DNA of 5,014 nt from Pseudomonas sp. GTDB lineage: Bacteria; Pseudomonadota; Gammaproteobacteria; Pseudomonadales; Pseudomonadaceae. Shown piece after piece: positions 1 to 5,014 of this stretch (its first letter is position 1; every line of letters begins with the position of its first letter). The translations under genes and the position numbers were made by a program. The notes below the pieces were generated by a model, which was not told the origin of the DNA, made no database searches, and saw only the letters and a program-made list of their open reading frames with translations. The stretch spans positions 1 to 5,014 of the forward strand of contig JAURXE010000479.1 in NCBI GenBank assembly GCA_030654635.1, written 5' to 3'.

Positions 1-297
1 TTGCAGCGGCTTTTTCAGCTCGGCACTGGCAGCCATTTTACCGACCACCGAGGCCTGGGTTTTGTCTTTGCCAAGCGAGTTGCCACGAGCCGCCATATCA
101 GCTTTTTCGCGCACCGCAGGCTGCACCTGCGGCTCGTTCAATTGCTCATGCAGCTCGGCATCGTTTAACACCGCAGGCGGCGAAGGCTTGGCCGGTGCTT
201 CAGAAGTAGTGGCGTTACAGGCCGCCAGACTAATCGCCAAACCGGCACTAAAACCGGCCAGCAGTGGTTGGCGCAGCAGAACAATAAATCCAGACAT
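1..297 (-). CDS. Lipoprotein, N-terminal part (runs off left edge)
   Basis: The first 99 codons of a protein on the minus strand; the frame is open to the window edge. The start is ATG at 297, with AGGAG at 307-311, nine bases upstream. Residues 4-26 are a hydrophobic signal segment ending in a lipobox, Leu24-Ala25-Ala26-Cys27, so a lipid-anchored envelope protein is predicted. The residue after Cys27 is Asn, not the Asp linked to inner-membrane retention. Residues 28-99 are Ala/Pro/Gln/Lys-rich, look disordered and show no recognisable domain. From memory, Pseudomonas YfbK-like von Willebrand A (DUF3520) lipoproteins begin in this way, with a signal, a lipobox and a long low-complexity linker. 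That assignment is only a guess because the diagnostic VWA domain would lie outside the window. The lipoprotein call is firm; the family is not. Confidence 0.8.
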   Translation of the reverse strand, partial: MSGFIVLLRQPLLAGFSAGLAISLAACNATTSEAPAKPSPPAVLNDAELHEQLNEPQVQPAVREKADMAARGNSLGKDKTQASVVGKMAASAELKKPLQ

Positions 298-306
298 GGC
301 AGCGAA

Positions 307-311
307 CTCCT
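307..311 (-). promoter_or_regulatory. Ribosome binding site of the left-edge lipoprotein
   Basis: AGGAG on the minus strand, nine bases before the ATG at 297. Its AGG (309-311) also forms the end of one arm of the inverted repeat at 309-335, so a hairpin in the leader would partly hide it. Confidence 0.7.
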
Positions 312-335
312 AGGTGAACAATCAATTCACCTAGG
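309..335. repeat. Perfect 10-bp inverted repeat in lipoprotein leader
   Basis: CCTAGGTGAA (309-318) and TTCACCTAGG (326-335) are exact reverse complements separated by seven bases. The element lies between the MocR gene stop and the lipoprotein start and overlaps the lipoprotein's ribosome binding site. It has no T-tract, so it is not an intrinsic terminator for the upstream gene. It could be a dimeric repressor operator or an mRNA hairpin that limits translation. Each arm contains CTAG, a rare tetranucleotide in many bacterial genomes. Confidence 0.75.
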
Positions 336-365
336 TAGACGCAGTGCTGGTTTGGATCGGGTTAA
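336..365 (-). promoter_or_regulatory. Possible promoter of the left-edge lipoprotein (weak)
   Basis: On the minus strand TTAACC (360-365) is followed after 18 bases by CGTCTA (336-341). This resembles the AAC...CGT spacing of some extracytoplasmic-function sigma factor promoters. It would start transcription at about position 329, inside the inverted repeat. In that case the repeat would act mainly as DNA (an operator) rather than as a complete mRNA hairpin. No good sigma-70 promoter was seen. This is pattern matching only. Confidence 0.2.
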
Positions 366-380
366 GCCTGAATAAATAAA

Positions 381-1820
381 TTACTCAGCGCTATTGGCCG
401 CCGCGCACAGCTGGGTCGCCAGCATCCCGAGGGTCATGATGGCCCGCTCGATATCGCGGTTCCACGGCATGCCACAGCTGAGGCGCAGGCAGTGGTTGAA
501 CTGCTCGGTGTTGCTGAAGATTTGCCCAGGCACGATGCTGATGCCCTGCTGCAAGGCGCGCATGTGCAGCTCTTTGCAATTGACCGGCGCCGGCAAGCTG
601 AGCCACAGAGTGAAGCCACCGTTGGGCCGGGTCATCTGGGTGCCAGGCGGGAAATGCTGCTGCACCGCCAACTGAAAGGCCGTGAGGTTCTTGCGGTACT
701 CCTGACGGATATAGCGCAGGTGGCGGTCGTAGCCGCCGTTCTCCAGATACGCCGCCACGCTCATCTGGGTCACGCTGCAGGCCGAGTAGGTGCTGAAGGT
801 TTGCAAGCGTTGAATCGCCGCCTGGTATTTACCAGCAACCACCCAACCGATGCGCACTCCCGGCGACAGGGTTTTCGAGAAGCTCGAGCAATACACCACC
901 CGCCCTTGGCTATCTAGGGCTTTCAGGGCGCGGCTAGCGCCTGGCTCGAACATCAGCTCGCCGTAGATATCGTCCTCGATAATCTGCAGATCATGGCGCG
1001 CCGCCAATTGCAGCAATTCGCGCTGCCGCGCCTCGGGCAAGGTGCCGCCCATCGGGTTGCTGCCCCGGGCAGTAAACACCAAGGCCTTGATCGGCCACTG
1101 ACTGGCCGCCAACTGCAAGGCCTCCAGGCTGATGCCGGTGTTGGCGTCGCAGGGGATTTCGATCACTTTCAAGCCGAGTAAATCGGCAACTTGCAGCAAG
1201 CCGTAGTAAGTCGGCGACTCCACGGCAATCAGATCGCCGGGCTGGGTCATCACCCGCAAGGCCATGTGCACCGCATCGGTACAGCCGTGGGTGATCACCA
1301 CTTCATCAGGTGCCACCAGCACGCCGGCATCGCGCATGCGAATCGCCACTTGCCGGCGCAACGGCTCGTAACCCGGACTGAACATATAGCCAAAGGCTTC
1401 GGCGGCATGGAAGCGGGTGACCTTGGCGACTTGCTGCTGCAGCGCCCGCACCGGCAAATAACTGGCATGCGGCACCGCCGCGCCCAAGGGCAACACGCCA
1501 TCGCGGCGCGACTCATGCAACACCTGATTGATGATGCTGCTGCGCGTCACCAGCGCCGGTCCTTCGACCCGCGCAATGGCCGGGGTGGCGGCGGTCAACG
1601 CGGCGCTCTGATGGACATAAAAGCCCGACTGCGGACGAGCCCGGATCAGCCCCTGGTCTTCCAGGTTGGCATAGGCCTGCAGCACCGTGGCGTGGCTGAC
1701 GTTCATCTGCGCACTGAATTTACGCACCGACGGCACCCGCTCACCGGGCCGATAAACGCCCAGGCGAATGTCCTCGGCCAGTCGCTGGGCGATGCGTTGG
1801 TAAAGCAATAAATTGGTCAT
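381..1820 (-). CDS. MocR-family (GntR winged helix + PLP aminotransferase-like) transcriptional regulator
   Basis: A 479-residue protein, the usual length for MocR regulators. Residues 5-70 form a GntR-type winged helix, with PGERVPSVR at 25-33, the recognition region around VSHATVLQAYANLEDQG at 41-57, and the wing RARPQSGFYV at 60-69. A linker of about 40 residues leads into a fold-type-I aminotransferase-like domain at about 115-475. Its PLP residues are intact: Asn255 (SNPMGG), Asp283 and Tyr286 (EDDIYG), the Schiff-base lysine Lys316 in SSFSK, Arg323 (GVRIGW), and the substrate-carboxylate Arg446 (LRLSCG). Such proteins sense PLP adducts of amines or amino acids and regulate rather than transaminate. 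The start at 1820 gives the expected N-terminus and has CAGGG about seven bases upstream. No metabolic partner gene is divergent from it, so effector and targets cannot be read from context. Autoregulation is suggested by the repeats at 1842-1908. It is not possible to say which MocR subgroup this is. Confidence 0.95.
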   Translation of the reverse strand: MTNLLLYQRIAQRLAEDIRLGVYRPGERVPSVRKFSAQMNVSHATVLQAYANLEDQGLIRARPQSGFYVHQSAALTAATPAIARVEGPALVTRSSIINQVLHESRRDGVLPLGAAVPHASYLPVRALQQQVAKVTRFHAAEAFGYMFSPGYEPLRRQVAIRMRDAGVLVAPDEVVITHGCTDAVHMALRVMTQPGDLIAVESPTYYGLLQVADLLGLKVIEIPCDANTGISLEALQLAASQWPIKALVFTARGSNPMGGTLPEARQRELLQLAARHDLQIIEDDIYGELMFEPGASRALKALDSQGRVVYCSSFSKTLSPGVRIGWVVAGKYQAAIQRLQTFSTYSACSVTQMSVAAYLENGGYDRHLRYIRQEYRKNLTAFQLAVQQHFPPGTQMTRPNGGFTLWLSLPAPVNCKELHMRALQQGISIVPGQIFSNTEQFNHCLRLSCGMPWNRDIERAIMTLGMLATQLCAAANSAE

Positions 1821-1841
1821 GCTGCAGCCCTGAGCGTTGAA

Positions 1842-1908
1842 CCATTACAGTAGCAAAGCTATCAGCAATTGCACCGGCACAGTTTTAACTGATCTGGCCA
1901 ATACAGTA
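1842..1908 (-). promoter_or_regulatory. Candidate MocR operator: three ACTGTNNNGG direct repeats
   Basis: On the minus strand the motif TACTGTATTGG (1898-1908), the related AACTGTGCCGG (about 1874-1884) and TACTGTAATGG (1842-1852) all have the same orientation. The outer two match at 10 of 11 bases; all three share ACTGTNNNGG. Start-to-start spacings are 24 and 32 bases. Direct repeats in the regulator's own promoter are the typical operator design of the MocR family (for example GabR). One copy falls within the putative promoter and one in the leader, which suggests autoregulation. Confidence 0.45.
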
Positions 1909-1911
1909 CAA
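1883..1911 (-). promoter_or_regulatory. Possible sigma-70 promoter of the MocR gene
   Basis: On the minus strand TTGTAC (1906-1911) is followed after 17 bases by TTAAAA (1883-1888). The match to the -35/-10 consensus is only moderate, but the spacing is ideal. The element lies about 60 bases before the start codon and coincides with the ACTGTNNNGG repeats and with a small palindrome CAGTTTTAACTG (1880-1891). Confidence 0.35.
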
Positions 1912-1942
1912 ATTCAGGGGGTACGATTAGCGAGGCAACAAA

Positions 1943-1975
1943 AAGCCCCGGTACACGCTAGCGCAACCGGGGCTT
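1943..1975 (-). terminator. Rho-independent terminator of the OmpA operon
   Basis: AAGCCCCGGT (1943-1952) pairs exactly with ACCGGGGCTT (1966-1975), giving a 10-bp GC-rich stem around a 13-base loop. On the minus strand the stem is followed by a run of five T (1940-1944 on the plus strand). It lies 15 bases past the OmpA-like gene stop and separates that operon from the MocR promoter. The opposite strand also ends in a T-rich run (CTTCTTTT), so it may work both ways. The loop contains the palindrome CGCTAGCG. Confidence 0.9.
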
Positions 1976-1990
1976 CTTTTGACGCCGAAG

Positions 1991-2806
1991 TTAGCGCGGC
2001 GCGCTTAAGTTGCCTTGCTCATCGGAGAACACGATTTCCACCCGCCGATTCTGCTCGCGGCCACGCCGTGAAGCGTTCTCAGCCAAAGGGTAAGCCTCGC
2101 CGTAGCCTTGCACCTGCAGGCGCTTCTTATCGATACCCAGATCTTCCAGCGCATTGGCGACTTCTTGAGCGCGCTCAACACTCAGCTGCAGATTTTGCGC
2201 CTGGCTGCCTTGGTTATCGGCGTAACCCTCAATACGCACAATCCGCCGCGGATTGAGTTGCAGAAACTGCACCAATTTGAGCAGGGTGCGATTGGCCGAG
2301 GCATTCAAGCTGGCTTTGGCCGGCTCAAACAGCACATCGCTCAGAGTCATCACCAAGCCGCGATCGACCTGAGTACGGGTCAGGCTGACCATTTGCTCAT
2401 CCTGCGCCTGACCTTGTTGCTGCACGCTGAGCAACTTGGCATCGCGCAGCGCTTGTTGTAGGCGCTGGCGTTCTTGTTCAAGCGTCGCCAGACGCTCTTG
2501 ATTGACAATCAACAGGCTGTGCTCGCTGGCAATCTGACTGAAGCGCAGGCTCAAGTAGGCGTAGTGGCTAACATCGACGCTGCTTCCCCAATAGCCAGAA
2601 AACCCTTCGGCGCGGGTCAAGGCCTCACCGGCCCGCACTACATCCAGCGGCGCGCTGCGCAGCACGAGTGGGTCATGTTTAACTTTTTGAAAGTTCTCAC
2701 GGGCGAGGTCCAGCTCTTGCTGGCTATGCTCGGCGCCCGCACACCCAGCCAGCAACGCCACGGTCAATAGCAGCAGCGCTGGGGCGCGATAATTAAGGCG
2801 CTTCAT
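1991..2806 (-). CDS. OmpA-family lipoprotein with N-terminal DUF4398-like module
   Basis: A 271-residue envelope protein. Residues 1-21 are a lipoprotein signal peptide with lipobox LAGC and acylated Cys22. Ala follows Cys22, compatible with outer-membrane sorting. Residues 28-100 are helical and resemble, in pattern, the DUF4398 protein encoded just upstream. Residues 100-138 are Gln/Glu-rich and probably coiled coil. Residues 150-260 are an OmpA C-terminal domain. Its peptidoglycan-contact residues are conserved: Asp197 in GYADNQG, Arg212 in NLQLSVERAQEV (205-216), and the NRRVEI signature at 253-258. The protein most likely anchors the outer membrane to peptidoglycan, perhaps with its operon partners. 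The ATG overlaps the stop of the upstream gene (ATGA), with GGGAG (2814-2818) seven bases before it, so translation is coupled. There is no beta-barrel, so this is not a true OmpA porin. The specific role is unknown. Confidence 0.92.
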   Translation of the reverse strand: MKRLNYRAPALLLLTVALLAGCAGAEHSQQELDLARENFQKVKHDPLVLRSAPLDVVRAGEALTRAEGFSGYWGSSVDVSHYAYLSLRFSQIASEHSLLIVNQERLATLEQERQRLQQALRDAKLLSVQQQGQAQDEQMVSLTRTQVDRGLVMTLSDVLFEPAKASLNASANRTLLKLVQFLQLNPRRIVRIEGYADNQGSQAQNLQLSVERAQEVANALEDLGIDKKRLQVQGYGEAYPLAENASRRGREQNRRVEIVFSDEQGNLSAPR

Positions 2807-3156
2807 TGCAGATCTCCCAGCTGCTTGCGCAGACGCGTGATTCGCGCATTCAGGGCCATCAGCTGCTCCTGACTCTTGCTCGTCAATACCTGCGCCTCAG
2901 CCAAGCGTGCGTCCAGCTCGGCCTGTTCGGCCAGCAGCCGGGCTCGCTTGTAATCCTCTTCGGGCATGTTCTTCTGCGCCCGCGCAAACTTTTGCTCAGC
3001 CAGCTGCATGTCCACCAATAGGTCGGTGGCGCCGACGGCGCGGGCCTGCAGCAGGGCTTGTTCGGTTAGGCGCAGCTGCTCAGTCGGCGCCGGATCGGTC
3101 GCGCAACCGGCCAGCGCCAGGAGTGCTGCAAAGATGCAAAAAACACGATTATTCAC
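2803..3156 (-). CDS. Small DUF4398-type lipoprotein
   Basis: A 117-residue protein starting at GTG (3156), with AGGAAGG (3162-3168) five bases upstream. The signal peptide at residues 1-17 requires this start. The lipobox is LAGC with Cys18, and the mature protein has about 100 residues. Residues 24-115 are almost entirely helical, with alternating Ala/Leu/Gln/Arg/Glu, including DMQLAEQKFARAQK (49-62) and the Ala-rich run 70-90; this is the DUF4398 pattern. The C-terminal part (90-114) is probably coiled coil. The gene starts 10 bases after the binding-protein gene, its ribosome binding site overlaps that gene's stop, and it overlaps the OmpA-like gene by 4 bp. All three should therefore be translated together. 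It may pair with the similar N-terminal module of the OmpA-like protein; that is inference. The molecular function of DUF4398 is not established as far as I know. Confidence 0.88.
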   Translation of the reverse strand: MNNRVFCIFAALLALAGCATDPAPTEQLRLTEQALLQARAVGATDLLVDMQLAEQKFARAQKNMPEEDYKRARLLAEQAELDARLAEAQVLTSKSQEQLMALNARITRLRKQLGDLQ

Positions 3157-3161
3157 ACAAG

Positions 3162-3168
3162 CCTTCCT
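3162..3168 (-). promoter_or_regulatory. Ribosome binding site deciding the GTG start of the DUF4398 gene
   Basis: AGGAAGG on the minus strand lies five bases before GTG at 3156 and overlaps the TAG stop of the upstream gene (3167-3169). It supports a GTG start, since no ATG upstream of the signal peptide is available. Confidence 0.75.
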
Positions 3169-3790
3169 ACTGAGTTGGGATGCCCGGCGCCAGCAACACT
3201 TGCAGTTGCTGCGCTTGCCAACGGGCCAAATTGCTCTTTAACAGCTTTTCGAGCAGGCCAGAGGCGCGCAATTCTGCCATTTTTTTTGCCAACTGTCCGC
3301 GCAGCAAGGGCGTATTGCACACCGAGTCGCGCCCCAGCGCCAAGTAACGTGCCGGGTTCTCAAGCATAGACAGGCTGCTGTCCGACTGCGCGGCCGGCAC
3401 TAAGCTCGCCAACAGATCCTCACGAATCAGTACCTGGCTGGCCGGCCAAGTAGGCGGCAGAACAAAATCCAACTGCTGATCCGCCGGTTCCAACAAGAAA
3501 GCCCCTACCAGCAGATCGATGCGACCGCTCTGCACCTCTTGCTGAGCATCGGCCCAAGCGCCGCTATCGAGCAGCTTGATCTGCACGCCCAATTCGCCAC
3601 TGAGCTGCCGCACCAAGTCGGCATTGGCACCCAGCAATTTCCCAGGATGGACGGGGTCCCGCCAAAGGTAGGGCGGCGACTGCACATCGCCGGTCGCCAC
3701 CAGGCGCTCACAGGGCGCCGCCGCCAACACGCTGGCCGGCCAACAGACCAGGCTTAACAGCCAAGCAGCCAAGTAACAAGCAACACGCAT
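3167..3790 (-). CDS. Periplasmic solute-binding-like protein (SBP_bac_3 type) with reduced lobe II
   Basis: A 207-residue exported protein. Residues 1-24 are a Sec signal peptide (Arg2, hydrophobic core 5-20, cleavage near VLAAA at 21-25). Residues 28-125 match lobe I of family-3 solute-binding proteins: VATGDVQSPPYLWRD (31-45), GANADLVRQL (54-63), and SGRIDLLVGAF (88-98). The Arg that binds the alpha-carboxylate in amino-acid binders is replaced by Ala103 (EPADQQLDF). Residues 147-190 look like the family's C-terminal return segment, ending in a charged helix. The middle of lobe II is largely missing: the mature chain is about 183 residues, against about 220-250 usually. Cys27 and Cys158 could form a periplasmic disulfide. 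The ATG at 3790 is chosen because it places the signal peptide at the N-terminus. An in-frame GTG at 3829 would add 13 polar residues. It is the first gene of the operon, and no ABC permease or ATPase is nearby, so a sensing or envelope role is at least as likely as transport. Confidence 0.85.
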   Translation of the reverse strand: MRVACYLAAWLLSLVCWPASVLAAAPCERLVATGDVQSPPYLWRDPVHPGKLLGANADLVRQLSGELGVQIKLLDSGAWADAQQEVQSGRIDLLVGAFLLEPADQQLDFVLPPTWPASQVLIREDLLASLVPAAQSDSSLSMLENPARYLALGRDSVCNTPLLRGQLAKKMAELRASGLLEKLLKSNLARWQAQQLQVLLAPGIPTQ

Positions 3791-3902
3791 AAACTCTCTC
3801 GACTGAACCTTTGGCTGGGCGCATAGCACGTCCGAGCCTTTGAGCGGGGCTTCATGCTAGCTTAATCGGCTTATCAATAACTCATCATCATAAGGCTGCG
3901 TC
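3791..3902. promoter_or_regulatory. Divergent intergenic region: promoters of envelope operon and hydrolase
   Basis: These 112 bases separate two divergent genes, so both promoters should lie here. For the plus-strand hydrolase, TTGAGC (3840-3845) and CTTAAT (3861-3866) with a 15-base gap is a weak candidate. For the minus strand, an AT-rich stretch around 3862-3882 could hold a -35/-10 pair, but no convincing match was seen. GCTAGC (3856-3861) is a 6-bp palindrome near the centre. A short run of TCA triplets (3882-3890) precedes the hydrolase ribosome binding site AAGG (3892-3895). The presence of promoters is inferred mainly from gene orientation. Confidence 0.4.
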
Positions 3903-4832
3903 ATGAGAAAACTGCTGCTCGCACTCACCCTGATTTTGGCCGCTGCGGCCGGGACACTCTACCTGTCGCCCAGCACCTTGCTGGCCACCGCGCAATTTGC
4001 CGAGCGGCAACTGGCCGGGCTGACGCACAAGCAAGTGCAGGTGGGCGACTTCAATGTTCACTATTACGAGGGCGGGCCAAAAGACGCTGAAACCATCCTG
4101 ATGATTCATGGTTTTGGCGCCGACAAAGACAACTGGCTACGTTTCTCCCGGCCACTGACCGCCCGTTACCACGTGATTGCCTTGGACTTGCCGGGCTTTG
4201 GCGAGAGCAGCAAACCTGAGGCGAGTTACGACGTTGGCACCCAAACCGAGCGGTTGGCCGCGTTTGCCAAACAACTGGGCATCCATAAGCTGCACCTGAT
4301 TGGTAACTCCATGGGCGGCCATATCGCCGCTTTGTATGCCGCCCGCCACCCAGAACAAGTGCTAAGCGTGGCGCTGCTGGACAACGCCGGCATCAGCGCG
4401 CCGCAAAAAAGCGAACTGTTCCAGCGTCTCGAACGGGGCGAACCCAACCCACTGCTGGTCAGTCAACCGCAAGACTTCGAGCGGATGATGAGCTTTCTGT
4501 TTGTCGAGCAACCCAGCCTACCGGAATCACTGAAGCAGCACTTCGCCCTGCGCTCGATGGCTAATCATGAGTTGAACCAAAAAATCTTCAGCCAACTGCG
4601 CGAACGCTATATCCCACTGGAGCCGGAGCTGGCCAAGATCCAGGTGCCCACTCTGCTGCTCTGGGGCGATCAGGATCGTGTCCTGGATGTGTCGAGCATC
4701 GCGGTGATGAAACCGCTACTCAAGCAACCGACTGTGGTGATCATGAAAGACTGCGGCCATGTGCCGATGATCGAACGCCCGGAAGAGACCGCCGCCCATT
4801 ACCAAGCCTTTCTCGACAGCGCCAAGAGCTGA
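3903..4832 (+). CDS. plaF: Membrane-anchored alpha/beta hydrolase, PlaF-like phospholipase A1/esterase
   Basis: A 309-residue lipid hydrolase of the alpha/beta-hydrolase fold. Residues 3-22 are one hydrophobic segment followed by an amphipathic stretch (about 23-40). There is no clear cleavage site, so it is probably an N-terminal inner-membrane anchor with the enzyme in the periplasm. The oxyanion region HGFGADKDNW is at 69-78, the nucleophile elbow GNSMGG at 134-139 (Ser136), the acid Asp258 in WGDQD, and His286 in DCGHVP. A helical lid occupies about 165-235. As I recall, P. aeruginosa PlaF (PA2949) is an inner-membrane phospholipase A1 that remodels membrane phospholipids. It has a triad of Ser137, Asp258 and His286 and the same anchor layout, and it lies near etfA (PA2951). 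Positions and context agree well. The ATG is seven bases after AAGG (3892-3895). A close alternative is a generic esterase of the same family; substrate specificity cannot be proved from sequence. Confidence 0.88.
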   Translation: MRKLLLALTLILAAAAGTLYLSPSTLLATAQFAERQLAGLTHKQVQVGDFNVHYYEGGPKDAETILMIHGFGADKDNWLRFSRPLTARYHVIALDLPGFGESSKPEASYDVGTQTERLAAFAKQLGIHKLHLIGNSMGGHIAALYAARHPEQVLSVALLDNAGISAPQKSELFQRLERGEPNPLLVSQPQDFERMMSFLFVEQPSLPESLKQHFALRSMANHELNQKIFSQLRERYIPLEPELAKIQVPTLLLWGDQDRVLDVSSIAVMKPLLKQPTVVIMKDCGHVPMIERPEETAAHYQAFLDSAKS

Positions 4833-4853
4833 TTTTTACCGAAAAAAGCTGAT

Positions 4854-4883
4854 AAAAAAACCCGCTCAATGAGCGGGTTTTTT
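4854..4883. terminator. Bidirectional rho-independent terminator between hydrolase and etfA
   Basis: CCCGCTC (4861-4867) and GAGCGGG (4871-4877) form a perfect 7-bp stem with an AAT loop. It is flanked by seven A on the left (4854-4860) and six T on the right (4878-4883). On either strand the hairpin is followed by a T-run, so it can stop transcripts from the hydrolase (plus) and from etfA (minus), which converge here. Confidence 0.93.
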
Positions 4884-4902
4884 ATGGGCTGAGGAAGCTG
4901 GC

Positions 4903-5014
<112 letters not shown>

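Noticed and set aside
62..313. 83-codon plus-strand open frame at the left end
   Set aside because: Antisense to the lipoprotein gene, which has a convincing lipobox and ribosome binding site; the shadow has low-complexity Ser/Ala/Cys composition.
1191..1811. 206-codon plus-strand open frame opposite the MocR gene
   Set aside because: It is antisense to well-conserved aminotransferase and winged-helix motifs, has a His/Arg/Gln-rich composition typical of shadow frames, and has no ribosome binding site or domain.
1837..2256. 139-codon plus-strand open frame spanning the MocR promoter, the terminator and the 3' end of the OmpA-like gene
   Set aside because: It would run through a strong hairpin terminator and lie antisense to the conserved OmpA domain; the peptide shows no recognisable domain.
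3791..3829. 13-residue N-terminal extension of the solute-binding-like protein from a GTG at 3829
   Set aside because: It would place polar residues before a clear signal peptide that starts with its own ATG at 3790. An AAAGG-like site before the GTG keeps it possible but less likely.
3856..3861. GCTAGC palindrome in the divergent region, also found in the terminator loop near 1957-1962
   Set aside because: A six-base palindrome seen twice in 5 kb is not enough to call an operator.
4827..4853. Repeat AGCTGAT at 4827-4833 and 4847-4853 after the hydrolase stop
   Set aside because: Only seven bases, next to the terminator A-run; consistent with chance.

Overview
The window reads as chromosome of a Pseudomonas-type gammaproteobacterium. 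The coding density is high, GC is moderately high, and the right end carries a membrane-anchored alpha/beta hydrolase next to etfA. From memory, that is the same neighbourhood as PA2949 (PlaF) and PA2951 (EtfA) in P. aeruginosa. The gene families fit (MocR/GntR-aminotransferase regulator, DUF4398 lipoprotein, OmpA-like lipoprotein), and no mobile element, RNA gene or CRISPR array is visible.

Layout from left to right. (1) 1-297, minus: the first 99 codons of a lipoprotein that runs off the left edge. A perfect 10-bp inverted repeat lies in its leader. (2) 381-1820, minus: a complete MocR-type regulator (winged helix plus PLP aminotransferase-like domain). Three ACTGTNNNGG direct repeats lie in its upstream region. 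(3) 1991-3790, minus: a tight three-gene envelope operon. The order is a periplasmic solute-binding-like protein with a reduced second lobe, then a small DUF4398 lipoprotein (GTG start), then a lipoprotein with a peptidoglycan-binding OmpA domain. A strong rho-independent terminator at 1943-1975 closes it. (4) 3903-4832, plus: a PlaF-like membrane-anchored phospholipase/esterase, divergent from the operon across a 112-bp gap. (5) 4903-5014, minus: the C-terminal 36 codons of EtfA, convergent with the hydrolase and separated from it by a bidirectional terminator.

Functionally the window is mostly cell-envelope biology. It encodes three predicted lipoproteins, one exported binding-protein relative and one inner-membrane-anchored lipid hydrolase. 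The regulator has no divergent partner gene in view, so its target other than itself is unknown. The most unusual item is the three-gene envelope operon. It has no ABC permease or ATPase, its binding-protein component looks lobe-deleted and lacks the usual amino-acid-binding Arg, and it pairs a free DUF4398 protein with a second DUF4398-like module fused to an OmpA domain. No stretch longer than 300 bases lacks a gene; the longest gap is 1821-1990.
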